Positions 8,360-16,109 of a DNA stretch of 64,000 nt are shown here, piece after piece. Where the stretch lies: positions 1,054,001 to 1,118,000 of the forward strand of contig CAVOPB010000002.1 in assembly GCA_963697805.1 (NCBI GenBank), in the 5' to 3' direction. Source of the DNA: VRUE01 sp963697805 (GTDB taxonomy: Bacteria > Actinomycetota > Thermoleophilia > Solirubrobacterales > 70-9). A model generated the notes under the pieces. It searched no databases. It was given only the letters and a program-made list of their open reading frames with translations, and was not told the DNA's origin. Both the position numbers and the translations under genes were made by a program. Within the stretch, counting starts at the first letter, position 1, and each line of letters opens with the position of its first letter.

Positions 8360-9940
8360 GTGCGCGACCCTGTCCTCAATCAGGCCCTGAAGCAGCTCGC
8401 GGCTGAAGCTGCGACCCGTTTCGCGACCCTGGTCGCCAGCGGCGACCAGATCCCGTTCGACGTCGACGAGCAGGCCGGTCCCGAGTCGCCCTTCCACAGC
8501 TACCGGCCGCTCACTTCGGAGTTCGTGCGGCAGCGTGAGGATGAGCTGCGCTCGCTGCCGTCGTTCGAAGCGGCCCAGGACGCGGTCGCCGTCGCCGACG
8601 TCGCCGCGCCGTACCTCGAGGGGCAGGGCGCCACCGTCCCGATCGACTCCGGTGAGCGGGCCGCGAAGATGCTCCTGACCTTCTTTGCCGCGCTCTGGGA
8701 CGGATGCACCGAGTTCTCGCTCGACCGCGCCCGCCTCGACAGCGCCCTGGCGGTCCTCGACGCCGAACTCTGCAGCGTCGATGAGACCGACTTCCTGATC
8801 GCGCCGATCGTCGGCCTCCAGATGGCGATCCCGCGCCTTCACCTCCCGCACGGGATGCAGGCGGTCCGAGCCGACGCGATCGAGGCCCCGATCGAGGCGA
8901 TGCGCAGCGAGGGGATGGGCCGGCTGGCCTGGGAGCCCCAGTTCCTGGCGATCGCCGAGAGGGGCGAGGGCGTCGAGAGCGCCGAGGAGGCGATGCGCCA
9001 GCTGCACGAGCTGATCACCGTGATGCGACTCTTCAAGGCCGGAGGCGTCGGCCTCGGCCCCTATGCGTTCGCCCCCACCGGCGAGGGAAGCTGGCGGCGG
9101 GTCGTCACCGGCGCCGGCTCGGTCCGGCCGGGCGGCTACATGCTGAGCAAGTCCGAGGCCGAGCATCTCGCCGAGTTCGCGAGCGCGCTCGAGGTCAGGC
9201 CCGACCCCGAGGGGGCGCTGGCCTGGGCCGTCGACCGCTTCGAGATGGGCCGCGGCCGCGACTCGGCTCTCAAGGGCCTGAGCGACCACCTCCTGGCGCT
9301 GCGCTCGGTGCTCGGCGGCGAGGGCCCGGTCGGCGCCTCGCTGCCGAAACGCGCGGCGGCGTTGATCGAGGACGACCCGGTCGCGAGGGGCGTATGCCAC
9401 GAGCGGATCGAGGCCGCGATCGAGCTCGAGCGCTCGTTGATGCGCGGCGCGCCGGCGCTCGGGACGCCCGAGCTCGCCGCCTGGGTCGAGGAGGGCGTCC
9501 GCGGAATCCTCCGCCAGGCCGCGCTCGGTGAGATCAGCACCGACCTCGGCACCGCCGCCGACGAGTCCCTGATCGCCCTGGGCTTGGCCGAGGGCGACTC
9601 GGAGATCACCGTCTCAGTTTCGACCCCCAGCCCTTCACCACTCCCGCATGTGCCCGAAGCCGAGCCCAAGTCCGAGGAGGAACCCGTGAGGTACGAACAG
9701 GACACCCGCATCATGGAGCCGGTCCCGAAGGAGGACGAGATTCGGATCACGGCGACCAATTGGCTCGAGGAGGTGGAGGTCGAGGAGGGCAGCACCCTCG
9801 AGTGGCGCGGCGTCAGTCGCGCCGAGGACCGCGAGCCGATCGATACCCCGACCGTCCGCCATCTGTTCCCCGTGCCCGAGGACGCCGACTGGCAGGTCCG
9901 CGAGCTCGACTACGACCACTACCGGCGCGACGCGAGCTAG
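8360..9940 (+). CDS. uncharacterised 526-aa acidic protein
   Basis: The GTG start has a purine-rich ribosome site (GGGGAGGGGAAG) about 8 nt upstream. Residues 1 to about 400 look like an all-helical soluble domain with no signal peptide or membrane segment. Residues about 415-526 are acidic, Pro-rich and probably disordered (EVEVEEGSTLEW), ending in a Tyr/Asp/Arg tail. I recognise no motif. Its stop codon region overlaps the convergent ArsA-like gene by 4 bp. Function unknown. Confidence 0.75.
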   Translation: MRDPVLNQALKQLAAEAATRFATLVASGDQIPFDVDEQAGPESPFHSYRPLTSEFVRQREDELRSLPSFEAAQDAVAVADVAAPYLEGQGATVPIDSGERAAKMLLTFFAALWDGCTEFSLDRARLDSALAVLDAELCSVDETDFLIAPIVGLQMAIPRLHLPHGMQAVRADAIEAPIEAMRSEGMGRLAWEPQFLAIAERGEGVESAEEAMRQLHELITVMRLFKAGGVGLGPYAFAPTGEGSWRRVVTGAGSVRPGGYMLSKSEAEHLAEFASALEVRPDPEGALAWAVDRFEMGRGRDSALKGLSDHLLALRSVLGGEGPVGASLPKRAAALIEDDPVARGVCHERIEAAIELERSLMRGAPALGTPELAAWVEEGVRGILRQAALGEISTDLGTAADESLIALGLAEGDSEITVSVSTPSPSPLPHVPEAEPKSEEEPVRYEQDTRIMEPVPKEDEIRITATNWLEEVEVEEGSTLEWRGVSRAEDREPIDTPTVRHLFPVPEDADWQVRELDYDHYRRDAS

Positions 9941-11088
9941 ACGCGACCGGCGGCGATCGCGACCCGCTCCTCGCTGCTCGCAAACAGGTAGCGGTTGATC
10001 TCGGCGAGGCCGCCGAGGTCGTGGACGTCCTCGTCCAGGTAGGGGACCCGGATCACCGAGTCCGTCCGCAGCTCCCTCGTCAGGCGATCGATGTTGCGCG
10101 CGTCGCGCTCGGCAAGTGCCTGGTAATCGGCGAAGTTGTCGGCGACCCGGCCGGCGAGGTCCTCGTCGCCGAGCTTCTCGGCCAATGCCGCCCGGAGGTC
10201 GACCACGTCGCCCCGCAGGCGCTCGGCCGGGTAGTGGACCTTGTTGACGATCACGCCGCCGAACGGGAGCTTGGCCTCGACGAGCTTGCGGTGGAAATAG
10301 ACGGCTTCGTCGACCGGCTCCCCCTGGGGGCCGCAGACGACGAGGAAGCTGGTCCGCGAGTCGGCGAGCAGCCCGCTGACCCGCCGGGCCCGCGCCTGAA
10401 AGCCGTCGACCATGCCGCTGAAGGCATTGAAGAACTCGGCCAGGTCGGCGATCAGGTCGAAGCCGACGATTCGCTTCAGGACCGAGAGCGCCGCCGACGC
10501 GCCACGCCCGGCGACCCGCGCCGCGAGGCCGGTCGGGCGCATGAAGACCCGCAGCGAGCGGCCTTCGATGAACTGCGTCAGGCGCCGCGGCGCGTCGAGG
10601 AAGTCGAGTGCATTGCGGGTCGGCGGAGTGTCGAGCACGAGGAGGTCGTAGCGGCCCTCGGTGTGGAGCTCGAACAGCTTCTCCATCGCCATGTACTCCT
10701 GCGAGCCGGCGAGGGCGTTGGAGATCTGCTGGTAGATCCGGTTTTCCAGGACCCGGTCGCGGGACTCCTCGTCCGGCGCCTGGCGCGCGACGAGCTCGTC
10801 GAAGGTCGCCTTCGCGTCGAGCATCATCGCCCACAGCTCACCCTTCATCTCGACGCCCTGTTGCTCGAACAGAGCCGGGTCGACTCGCTCGGCCACGTTG
10901 CCGAGCTCCTTCATCCCGAGCGAGTCGGCGAGCCGCTTCGCGGGGTCGATCGTCAACACGCAGACCTTCAGCCCGCGGGCCGCCATCCCGACCGCGATCG
11001 ACGCCGAGGTCGTGGTCTTGCCGACCCCACCCGAGCCGGCACAGATGCAGATCTCCTTGCCCTCGAGGAGCTCGTCGACCGCCGGCAT
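9937..11088 (-). CDS. ArsA/Get3-like ATPase (second of pair)
   Basis: A soluble P-loop ATPase of the SIMIBI class, 383 aa. It has the deviant Walker A motif GSGGVGKTTTSAS near residues 18-30 with the signature Lys-type spacing, the switch I region CVLTIDPAKRLADSLG, and LLVLDTPPTRNALDFLD as switch II. Its start codon shares a base with the upstream gene's stop (TGATG), so the two ATPases are translationally coupled. Actinobacterial pairs of this type (for example Rv3679-Rv3680 of M. tuberculosis) form heterodimers. No ArsB or arsenic genes are nearby, so arsenite efflux is not supported. Confidence 0.85.
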   Translation of the reverse strand: MPAVDELLEGKEICICAGSGGVGKTTTSASIAVGMAARGLKVCVLTIDPAKRLADSLGMKELGNVAERVDPALFEQQGVEMKGELWAMMLDAKATFDELVARQAPDEESRDRVLENRIYQQISNALAGSQEYMAMEKLFELHTEGRYDLLVLDTPPTRNALDFLDAPRRLTQFIEGRSLRVFMRPTGLAARVAGRGASAALSVLKRIVGFDLIADLAEFFNAFSGMVDGFQARARRVSGLLADSRTSFLVVCGPQGEPVDEAVYFHRKLVEAKLPFGGVIVNKVHYPAERLRGDVVDLRAALAEKLGDEDLAGRVADNFADYQALAERDARNIDRLTRELRTDSVIRVPYLDEDVHDLGGLAEINRYLFASSEERVAIAAGRV

Positions 11089-12074
11089 CAGTTGAGCTTC
11101 CGCGAGAGCTGCCGCGCCGCCTCGACGTCGAGGTCGGGCTCGAACAGGAAGGGGAGGGTCTTGACCGGGGTCTCGACCCGGCGCCGCAGCCGCGCCAGCT
11201 GGGCCCGCTGGGAGCGGGCGCGACCGTACTCGGAGAGCGCCGCCCGCGCCGCCGCCCGCGCGGAACCGTCAGACCCATCGGCCAGCCCGCCCAGGCGCTC
11301 CGCCTCCTGGTTCGAGAAGCGCTCGGGGTAGAGGCCGTTGAGGTAGATCCTGTCGACCGCGACCCCGACCTCGTTGCGGAGGTCGTGCTCGAGCGCCGCC
11401 GACTCGTTCACCGGCATCTCCTCGGGCAGGGCGACGATCGCGGTGCCGGTGTGGTTCTGGTCGGTGATCAGCCTGTTCAGCTGCTGGGCCTGGGAGTGGA
11501 TCGGGCCGACGCGGGCGATCGCGGCGAACGTCCGTGGCGTCTGCAGAAACCCGATCCCATGTCCGGTCGCGGGCGCATCGACGATCACCAGGTCGTATTT
11601 GCGCCCGCTCTTGACCTTGCGGTCGAGCTGGGTGAGCTCCCAGATCTTCCCGATCGTCACCAGCTCCTTCAGCCCCGGCGTCGCCGCGGCCAGGTAGGTG
11701 AAGACGCGGCTGCGGAAGAGGAGGTCGCGCATCGCCCGGACCTTGAGCTGGAGCAGCACGTACTCGCGCATCGACTCGTCGGGATCGATCGAGATCGACC
11801 ACAGGTTCTCCTCCATCTCGACCTCGTGGAACCCAACCTCGGCGTGCTCGAACATCCGCGATGCGTTCTCCTGGGCCGCGACCTCGCAGACGATCACCCG
11901 CTTTCCCTCGGCCGCGGCGCGCAGGCCGAGCGCCACCGCCACGGTGGTCTTGCCGACGCCCCCCTTGCCGGTCACGAAGACCAACCGCTTGTCCAGGAGT
12001 TCAGGAATCGGGCAATTCGTAGCAATTTCGCTCGCTGGGAGGAAAAACGGGTGCCCATGCGAATACGGCCGCAA
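11088..12074 (-). CDS. ArsA/Get3-like ATPase (first of pair)
   Basis: This 328-aa P-loop ATPase has the Walker A motif VTGKGGVGKTTVAVAL and switch II YDLVIVDAPATGHGIGFL, and is a partner of the downstream ATPase. The start is uncertain. The only canonical start upstream of the conserved LLDKRLVFVTGKGG is a TTG at 12074, whose first base is also the first base of the divergent ParA start codon. Alternatives are an in-frame TTG at 11984, which gives MVFVTGKGG, or a non-canonical codon near residue 23-26. The coupled organisation suggests a heterodimeric membrane-associated ATPase. Confidence 0.8.
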   Translation of the reverse strand: MRPYSHGHPFFLPASEIATNCPIPELLDKRLVFVTGKGGVGKTTVAVALGLRAAAEGKRVIVCEVAAQENASRMFEHAEVGFHEVEMEENLWSISIDPDESMREYVLLQLKVRAMRDLLFRSRVFTYLAAATPGLKELVTIGKIWELTQLDRKVKSGRKYDLVIVDAPATGHGIGFLQTPRTFAAIARVGPIHSQAQQLNRLITDQNHTGTAIVALPEEMPVNESAALEHDLRNEVGVAVDRIYLNGLYPERFSNQEAERLGGLADGSDGSARAAARAALSEYGRARSQRAQLARLRRRVETPVKTLPFLFEPDLDVEAARQLSRKLN

Positions 12075-13111
12075 TGGGATTCCTCAGCAGAAAATCCAAG
12101 CAGGCCGCCGACGTCGCCGTCGAGGAGCACCCCATCGTCGAGGAGCTCGAGGAGATGGAAGAGGCGGTTCCGGAGAGCCCCCGGCCCGCGGATCCTTTCG
12201 TCGAGCCACCCGCCGTGGAGGCCGACCGAGATGATGAAGCTCCAACTCCTGAGCCCGATCCCGAGCCGGAGCGGATGATGGCCACCGACCTGATTGCGCC
12301 GAGTCGGCACGAGGCCGTGGTCTCCGACGAGGAGACCGAGGTTGCCGTCAAGCATGCCGAGGTGATCGCCTTCGCCAATCAGAAGGGCGGGGTCGCGAAG
12401 ACGACCACGACCCTCAACCTCGCCGTCGCCTTCGCCGAGAAGGGGCACCGGGTGCTCTGCGTCGACATGGACCCGCAGGGCAACCTGACGATGAGCCAGG
12501 GAATCGACCCCGACAAGGTCGAGAAGAGCCTCTACGACGTCCTTGTCAATGACATGCCGATCAGCGAGGTGATCCAGCACCGGGAGATCGATATCGCCGT
12601 TGCCTCGATCGACCTCGCCGGGGCAGAGATCGCGATGAGCACCAAGATCGGCCGCGAGCGCTCGCTCGAGAAGGCCCTGAAAGAGGTCGCCGGCGACTAC
12701 GACTTCGTCTGCATCGACACGCCGCCGAGCCTCGGACTGCTGACGATCAACGCGCTGACCGCGGCGACCAAGGTGATCGTCCCCGTCCAGTGCGAGTATC
12801 TCTCGATGCGTGGTCTGGTCCAGCTCCAGAACACGCTGAAGATGATCCAGGAGAACCTGAACCCTGATGTGCGGATCGAGGGCATCCTGCCGACGATGCT
12901 CGACGCGCGGACCGTCCACGCCAAGGAGGCGGTCGAAATCCTCGAAGAGAACTTCGGCGACCTGGTATTCAAGTCGAGGATCCGCAAGGCGATCAAATTC
13001 GCCGAGGCCCCGGTGAAGGGAGCCAGCGTGCTCAAGTACGATCCCGAGGGCAACGCGGCCAGCTACTACCGAGAGCTTGCTAAGGAGGTCTTGGCCAATG
13101 AGTCGGCGTAA
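12074..13111 (+). CDS. ParA/Soj-like chromosome-partitioning ATPase
   Basis: The 345-aa protein has an acidic, Pro-rich N-terminal extension of about 95 residues. A ParA core follows: AFANQKGGVAKTTTTLNLA (deviant Walker A), CVDMDPQGNLT (A'), and DFVCIDTPPSLGLLTINAL (Walker B). A Soj-type C-terminus follows, including PVQCEYLSMRGLVQL and FKSRIRKAIKFAEAP. No parB lies beside it. Instead it is coupled to ftsZ, whose ATG lies 11 nt before the ParA stop and is preceded by a strong ribosome site inside the ParA gene. It may position the division ring or DNA; this is inference. Confidence 0.88.
   Translation: MGFLSRKSKQAADVAVEEHPIVEELEEMEEAVPESPRPADPFVEPPAVEADRDDEAPTPEPDPEPERMMATDLIAPSRHEAVVSDEETEVAVKHAEVIAFANQKGGVAKTTTTLNLAVAFAEKGHRVLCVDMDPQGNLTMSQGIDPDKVEKSLYDVLVNDMPISEVIQHREIDIAVASIDLAGAEIAMSTKIGRERSLEKALKEVAGDYDFVCIDTPPSLGLLTINALTAATKVIVPVQCEYLSMRGLVQLQNTLKMIQENLNPDVRIEGILPTMLDARTVHAKEAVEILEENFGDLVFKSRIRKAIKFAEAPVKGASVLKYDPEGNAASYYRELAKEVLANESA
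13082..13089 (+). promoter_or_regulatory. ribosome binding site deciding the ftsZ start
   Basis: AAGGAGGT at 13082-13089 lies 8 nt before ATG 13098, inside the 3' end of the ParA gene. It supports 13098 rather than the earlier TTG at 13077 as the ftsZ start. Confidence 0.7.
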
Positions 13112-14510
13112 GCGGGCGAGTATGCGCGAGGGCCCCCTCGCCGATCTCTTCCGCTCGACGACCGACGACGCCCCGGCCGACCCGCCTGAGTTGGAGACAA
13201 CGCCCGCCGCCCCCGGTCGCGAGGCGGAGGAGGCGGCGGTTGATCCGCCCGCGCCCGACGACGATCGCAATCTGACTCCTTCGGAGGAGGGCGCGGGCTC
13301 CGAGCCCGTCGCCGAGACCTCGACCGAGACCCCGCCGGAAAGGCTCAAACGGGTGTTCTCCGAGGAGCCGCCCTCGCGCGAGGAACAGCTTCAGGACGCG
13401 CCGCGGTACGGGCGCGAGGAACCCGAATACGAGCCGCTCGGCAGCGGCCAGCCGCACCAGCCGGTGATCCGCGTCGTCGGCGTCGGCGGCGCCGGCGTCA
13501 ACGCCGTCAACAGGATGGTCGAGGCCCGGGTCCCGGGGGTCGAGTTCATGGCCGTCAACACCGATCTTCAATCGCTGCAGCTCTGCGTCGCCGACGTCAC
13601 CGTCCACATCGGCGAATCGCAGACGCGCGGGCTCGGCGCCGGGGCGGACCCGGAGCTCGGCCACCGCTCCGCCTTCGACGAGCAGGACCGGCTGAAGCGG
13701 CTCCTCAAGGGCTCGGACATGGTCTTCGTCGCCGCCGGCGCCGGTGGCGGCACCGGAACCGGTGCCGCTCCGGTGATCGCCCGTCTCGCGCGCGAGGTCG
13801 GCGCCCTCACCGTCGGGATCGTCACCAAGCCGTTCAGCTTCGAGGGCAGCCGTCGCGGCAACCAGGCCGGCAAGGGGATCGAGGCGCTGGCCGAGGAGGT
13901 CGACACCCTGATCGTCGTCCCCAACGACCGGCTGCTCGAGGTTCTCGACGAACAGACCTCGATGGTCGAGGCATTCCAGGTCGCCGACGACGTCCTCCGC
14001 CAGGGCGTCCAGGGCATCTCCGACCTGGTCACGCTGCCGGCGCTGATCAACCTCGACTTCGCCGACGTGCGGACGATCATGTCCGAGGCCGGCCGGGCGC
14101 TGCTCGGGATCGGGATGGGCACCGGCGAGGGCCGGGCAACGCTCGCCGCCGAAAAAGCGATCTCCTCGCCGCTTCTCGAGACCTCAATGGAGGGGGCGCG
14201 GGCGATCCTGCTCTCGATCACCGGCGGCTCCGACCTCTCCCTGGTCGAGGTCAGCGAGGCGGCCAAGCTGGTCGGCGAAGCCGCCCACCCCGACGCCAAC
14301 ATCATCTTCGGCGCCAACGTCGACGAGGCCCTCAGCGACCAGGTCTGGGTGACGGTTGTCGCCACCCGCTTCGACGGTCGCTCGGCGCGGCCGCGGCGCA
14401 GCGCCGAGCCGACGATCCGACGCACCAAGGACGAGGGACGCGGGCGCGGGCGGGCATCGGGTCGCGAGGAGCTCGGCAGCCTCGACGTCCCAGAGTTCCT
14501 GCCCGGCTAG
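13098..14510 (+). CDS. ftsZ: cell division GTPase FtsZ with long N-terminal extension
   Basis: This tubulin-like GTPase would form the division ring. From about residue 120 the 470-aa protein is canonical. It has VVGVGGAGVNAVNRM, the tubulin signature GGGTGTGAAP (about 213-222), the T7 loop INLDFADVRTIMSEAG with its catalytic Asp, and a C-terminal conserved peptide SLDVPEFLPG. The first roughly 105-120 residues are extra: acidic and Pro-rich, containing AAPGREAEEAAV, which is also encoded by an intergenic repeat at 49698-49883. It is not in a dcw cluster here; neighbours are a ParA-like gene and gamma-glutamyltransferase. Confidence 0.93.
   Translation: MSRRKRASMREGPLADLFRSTTDDAPADPPELETTPAAPGREAEEAAVDPPAPDDDRNLTPSEEGAGSEPVAETSTETPPERLKRVFSEEPPSREEQLQDAPRYGREEPEYEPLGSGQPHQPVIRVVGVGGAGVNAVNRMVEARVPGVEFMAVNTDLQSLQLCVADVTVHIGESQTRGLGAGADPELGHRSAFDEQDRLKRLLKGSDMVFVAAGAGGGTGTGAAPVIARLAREVGALTVGIVTKPFSFEGSRRGNQAGKGIEALAEEVDTLIVVPNDRLLEVLDEQTSMVEAFQVADDVLRQGVQGISDLVTLPALINLDFADVRTIMSEAGRALLGIGMGTGEGRATLAAEKAISSPLLETSMEGARAILLSITGGSDLSLVEVSEAAKLVGEAAHPDANIIFGANVDEALSDQVWVTVVATRFDGRSARPRRSAEPTIRRTKDEGRGRGRASGREELGSLDVPEFLPG
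13204..13246 (+). repeat. dispersed repeat segment inside ftsZ
   Basis: This stretch of the ftsZ N-terminal extension matches the intergenic repeat near 49752-49790 in both nucleotide sequence and reading frame. Shared bases include CCGCCGCCCCCGG, then CGCGA, GCGGAGGAGGCGG and GTTTGATC or GTTGATC. It encodes AAPGREAEEAAV in FtsZ and AAPGREAEEAVV in the intergenic mini-ORF. Confidence 0.55.
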
Positions 14511-14519
14511 CCCAGCCCC

Positions 14520-16109
14520 GTGACCGGGGTCGTCGCTGCGGGCCATCCACTGACCGCCGAGGCGGGAGCCCGGGTGCTGCGCGCCGGTGGCAACGCGGTC
14601 GACGCGGCGGTCGCGTCGGTCCTCGTTTCGTTCGCGGTCGAGAGCCCGCTGACCGGCTTCGGCGCCGGCGGTTTCATGATGATCCACGGAGCCAAGGCCC
14701 ACCCGACCCCCTCCGACCGCGGGAGCAACCGAGCATCGAAATCTGATTCTCGCGAGGGAGCGGGAGCCGAGGAGGGGGTCGGAACGTACTTGATCGACTT
14801 CTTCGTCGCGGCTCCCGGTCTCGACGGCGTCGAGCGGGGGGCCGAGCTGGTCCCGGTCCCGGTCCACTTCGATGCCGAGACCGTGCAGACGTTCTACGTC
14901 GGGCCCGCTTCCTGTGGGGTGCCGGGCACGGCGGCCGGCCTGGCGCTGGCGCTGGAGCGATTCGGGTCGATGCCGCTCGCCGAGCTGACCGCTGACGGCA
15001 TCCGGCTCGCGCGGGAGGGGGCGCCGGTCAACGCCGAGCAGGCCTACATCCTCGACATCCTCGCCCCGATCCACGCCAGGCTCGAGGGGACGCGAGAGCT
15101 CTACGCACCGGGGGGCAACCCGCTGCGCGAGGGCGACCCGTTCCGGTTCCCGGAGCTGGCGGAGGAGCTCGAACGGTTCGGCGCCGAGGAGGTCGAGCCG
15201 TTCTACCGCGGGGAGGTGGCGGCGACGATCGCCGAGTTCGTCGCGTCGCAGGGGGGCTCAATCGGGACCGGCGACCTCGCCGCCTACAGGGCGATCGAGC
15301 GGGAGCCGATCCGGGCGGATTTTCGCGGCACCGAGGTCCTGACCAACCCGCCGCCGTCCTCGGGCGGGATCCTGATCGCTTACTGCCTCGGCCTGCTCGA
15401 GCGGCTGAGTGAGCGGAGCGGCCCCGAGCAGCTCGTCGCCGTGATGGACGCCGCCAACCGCGCACGGGGCAATGAGTTCGCCGAGGGCCTCTATGGGGAG
15501 GGCCTCGCCGGGCAGCTCCTGGAGCCCGCTGCCCTGGACCTCAAGGCTGGCGATCTGCTCGGCTCGACCACCCACATCTCGATCCTCGACGGCGAGGGGA
15601 TGTGCGCCTGTGTCACCTGCTCGAACGGCTCCGGTTCCGGCGTCCTGGTCCCGGGGACCGGGGTGATCCTCAACAACATGCTCGGCGAGGAGGACCTCAA
15701 CCCGCTCGGGTTCCACGCGATCGCCCCGGGGCGCCGGGTGCCGTCGATGATGGCGCCGAGCGTGGTCCTGCGCGACGGCGAGATCGAGCTCGGGCTCGGC
15801 AGCGCCGGCTCGAACCGGATTCGCTCGGCGATCCTGCAGACGATTGTCCGCGTCGTCGAGCAGGGCATGGGCGCCGATGAGGCGGTGCGGGGGCCGCGGC
15901 TGCACTTCGAGCAGGACCTGGTCCAGGCCGAGCCGGGCATCGACGAGGAGGCCCTGGCGCGGATCGAAGCGCGCGGAATCGAGGTTCTGCGCCGGCCCCG
16001 GATCAACCTCTTCTTCGGCGGCTGCCAGGCCGTCGCCCGCGACCCCGTTACGGGTGCGTTGAGCGGCGGCGGCGACCCGCGCCGCGGCGGTAGCGTTGCG
16101 ACGGCATGA
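14520..16109 (+). CDS. ggt: gamma-glutamyltransferase (Ntn-hydrolase)
   Basis: GGT cleaves or transfers the gamma-glutamyl group of glutathione-like peptides after autoproteolysis into two chains. The 529-aa sequence has GNAVDAAVASVLV and GFGAGGFMMIH at the start, and the cleavage/nucleophile site STTHISILD (first Thr of TTH, about residue 350). It also has CSNGSGSGVLVPGTGVILNN and PSMMAPSVV. No signal peptide is visible at the GTG start, so it appears cytoplasmic. Residues about 61-86 (PTPSDRGSNRASKSDSRE and following) interrupt the usual core and match a dispersed repeat. ftsZ ends 9 nt upstream. Confidence 0.9.
   Translation: MTGVVAAGHPLTAEAGARVLRAGGNAVDAAVASVLVSFAVESPLTGFGAGGFMMIHGAKAHPTPSDRGSNRASKSDSREGAGAEEGVGTYLIDFFVAAPGLDGVERGAELVPVPVHFDAETVQTFYVGPASCGVPGTAAGLALALERFGSMPLAELTADGIRLAREGAPVNAEQAYILDILAPIHARLEGTRELYAPGGNPLREGDPFRFPELAEELERFGAEEVEPFYRGEVAATIAEFVASQGGSIGTGDLAAYRAIEREPIRADFRGTEVLTNPPPSSGGILIAYCLGLLERLSERSGPEQLVAVMDAANRARGNEFAEGLYGEGLAGQLLEPAALDLKAGDLLGSTTHISILDGEGMCACVTCSNGSGSGVLVPGTGVILNNMLGEEDLNPLGFHAIAPGRRVPSMMAPSVVLRDGEIELGLGSAGSNRIRSAILQTIVRVVEQGMGADEAVRGPRLHFEQDLVQAEPGIDEEALARIEARGIEVLRRPRINLFFGGCQAVARDPVTGALSGGGDPRRGGSVATA
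14719..14760 (+). repeat. dispersed repeat segment inside gamma-glutamyltransferase
   Basis: GAGCATCGAAATCTGATTCT and the flanking GCGGGAGC and CGCGAGGGAGCGGGAGC align with the element at 60272-60332 (AGCGTCGAAATCTGGTGCT). They also align with the tandem repeat at 49791 (GAGCATCACTATCTGATTCT). The copy is in frame and adds about 25 residues. Confidence 0.5.

Noticed and set aside
9937..12074. Arsenite efflux ATPase function
   Set aside because: No arsB, arsR or arsD is present and the paired ATPase architecture fits the Rv3679-Rv3680 type better.
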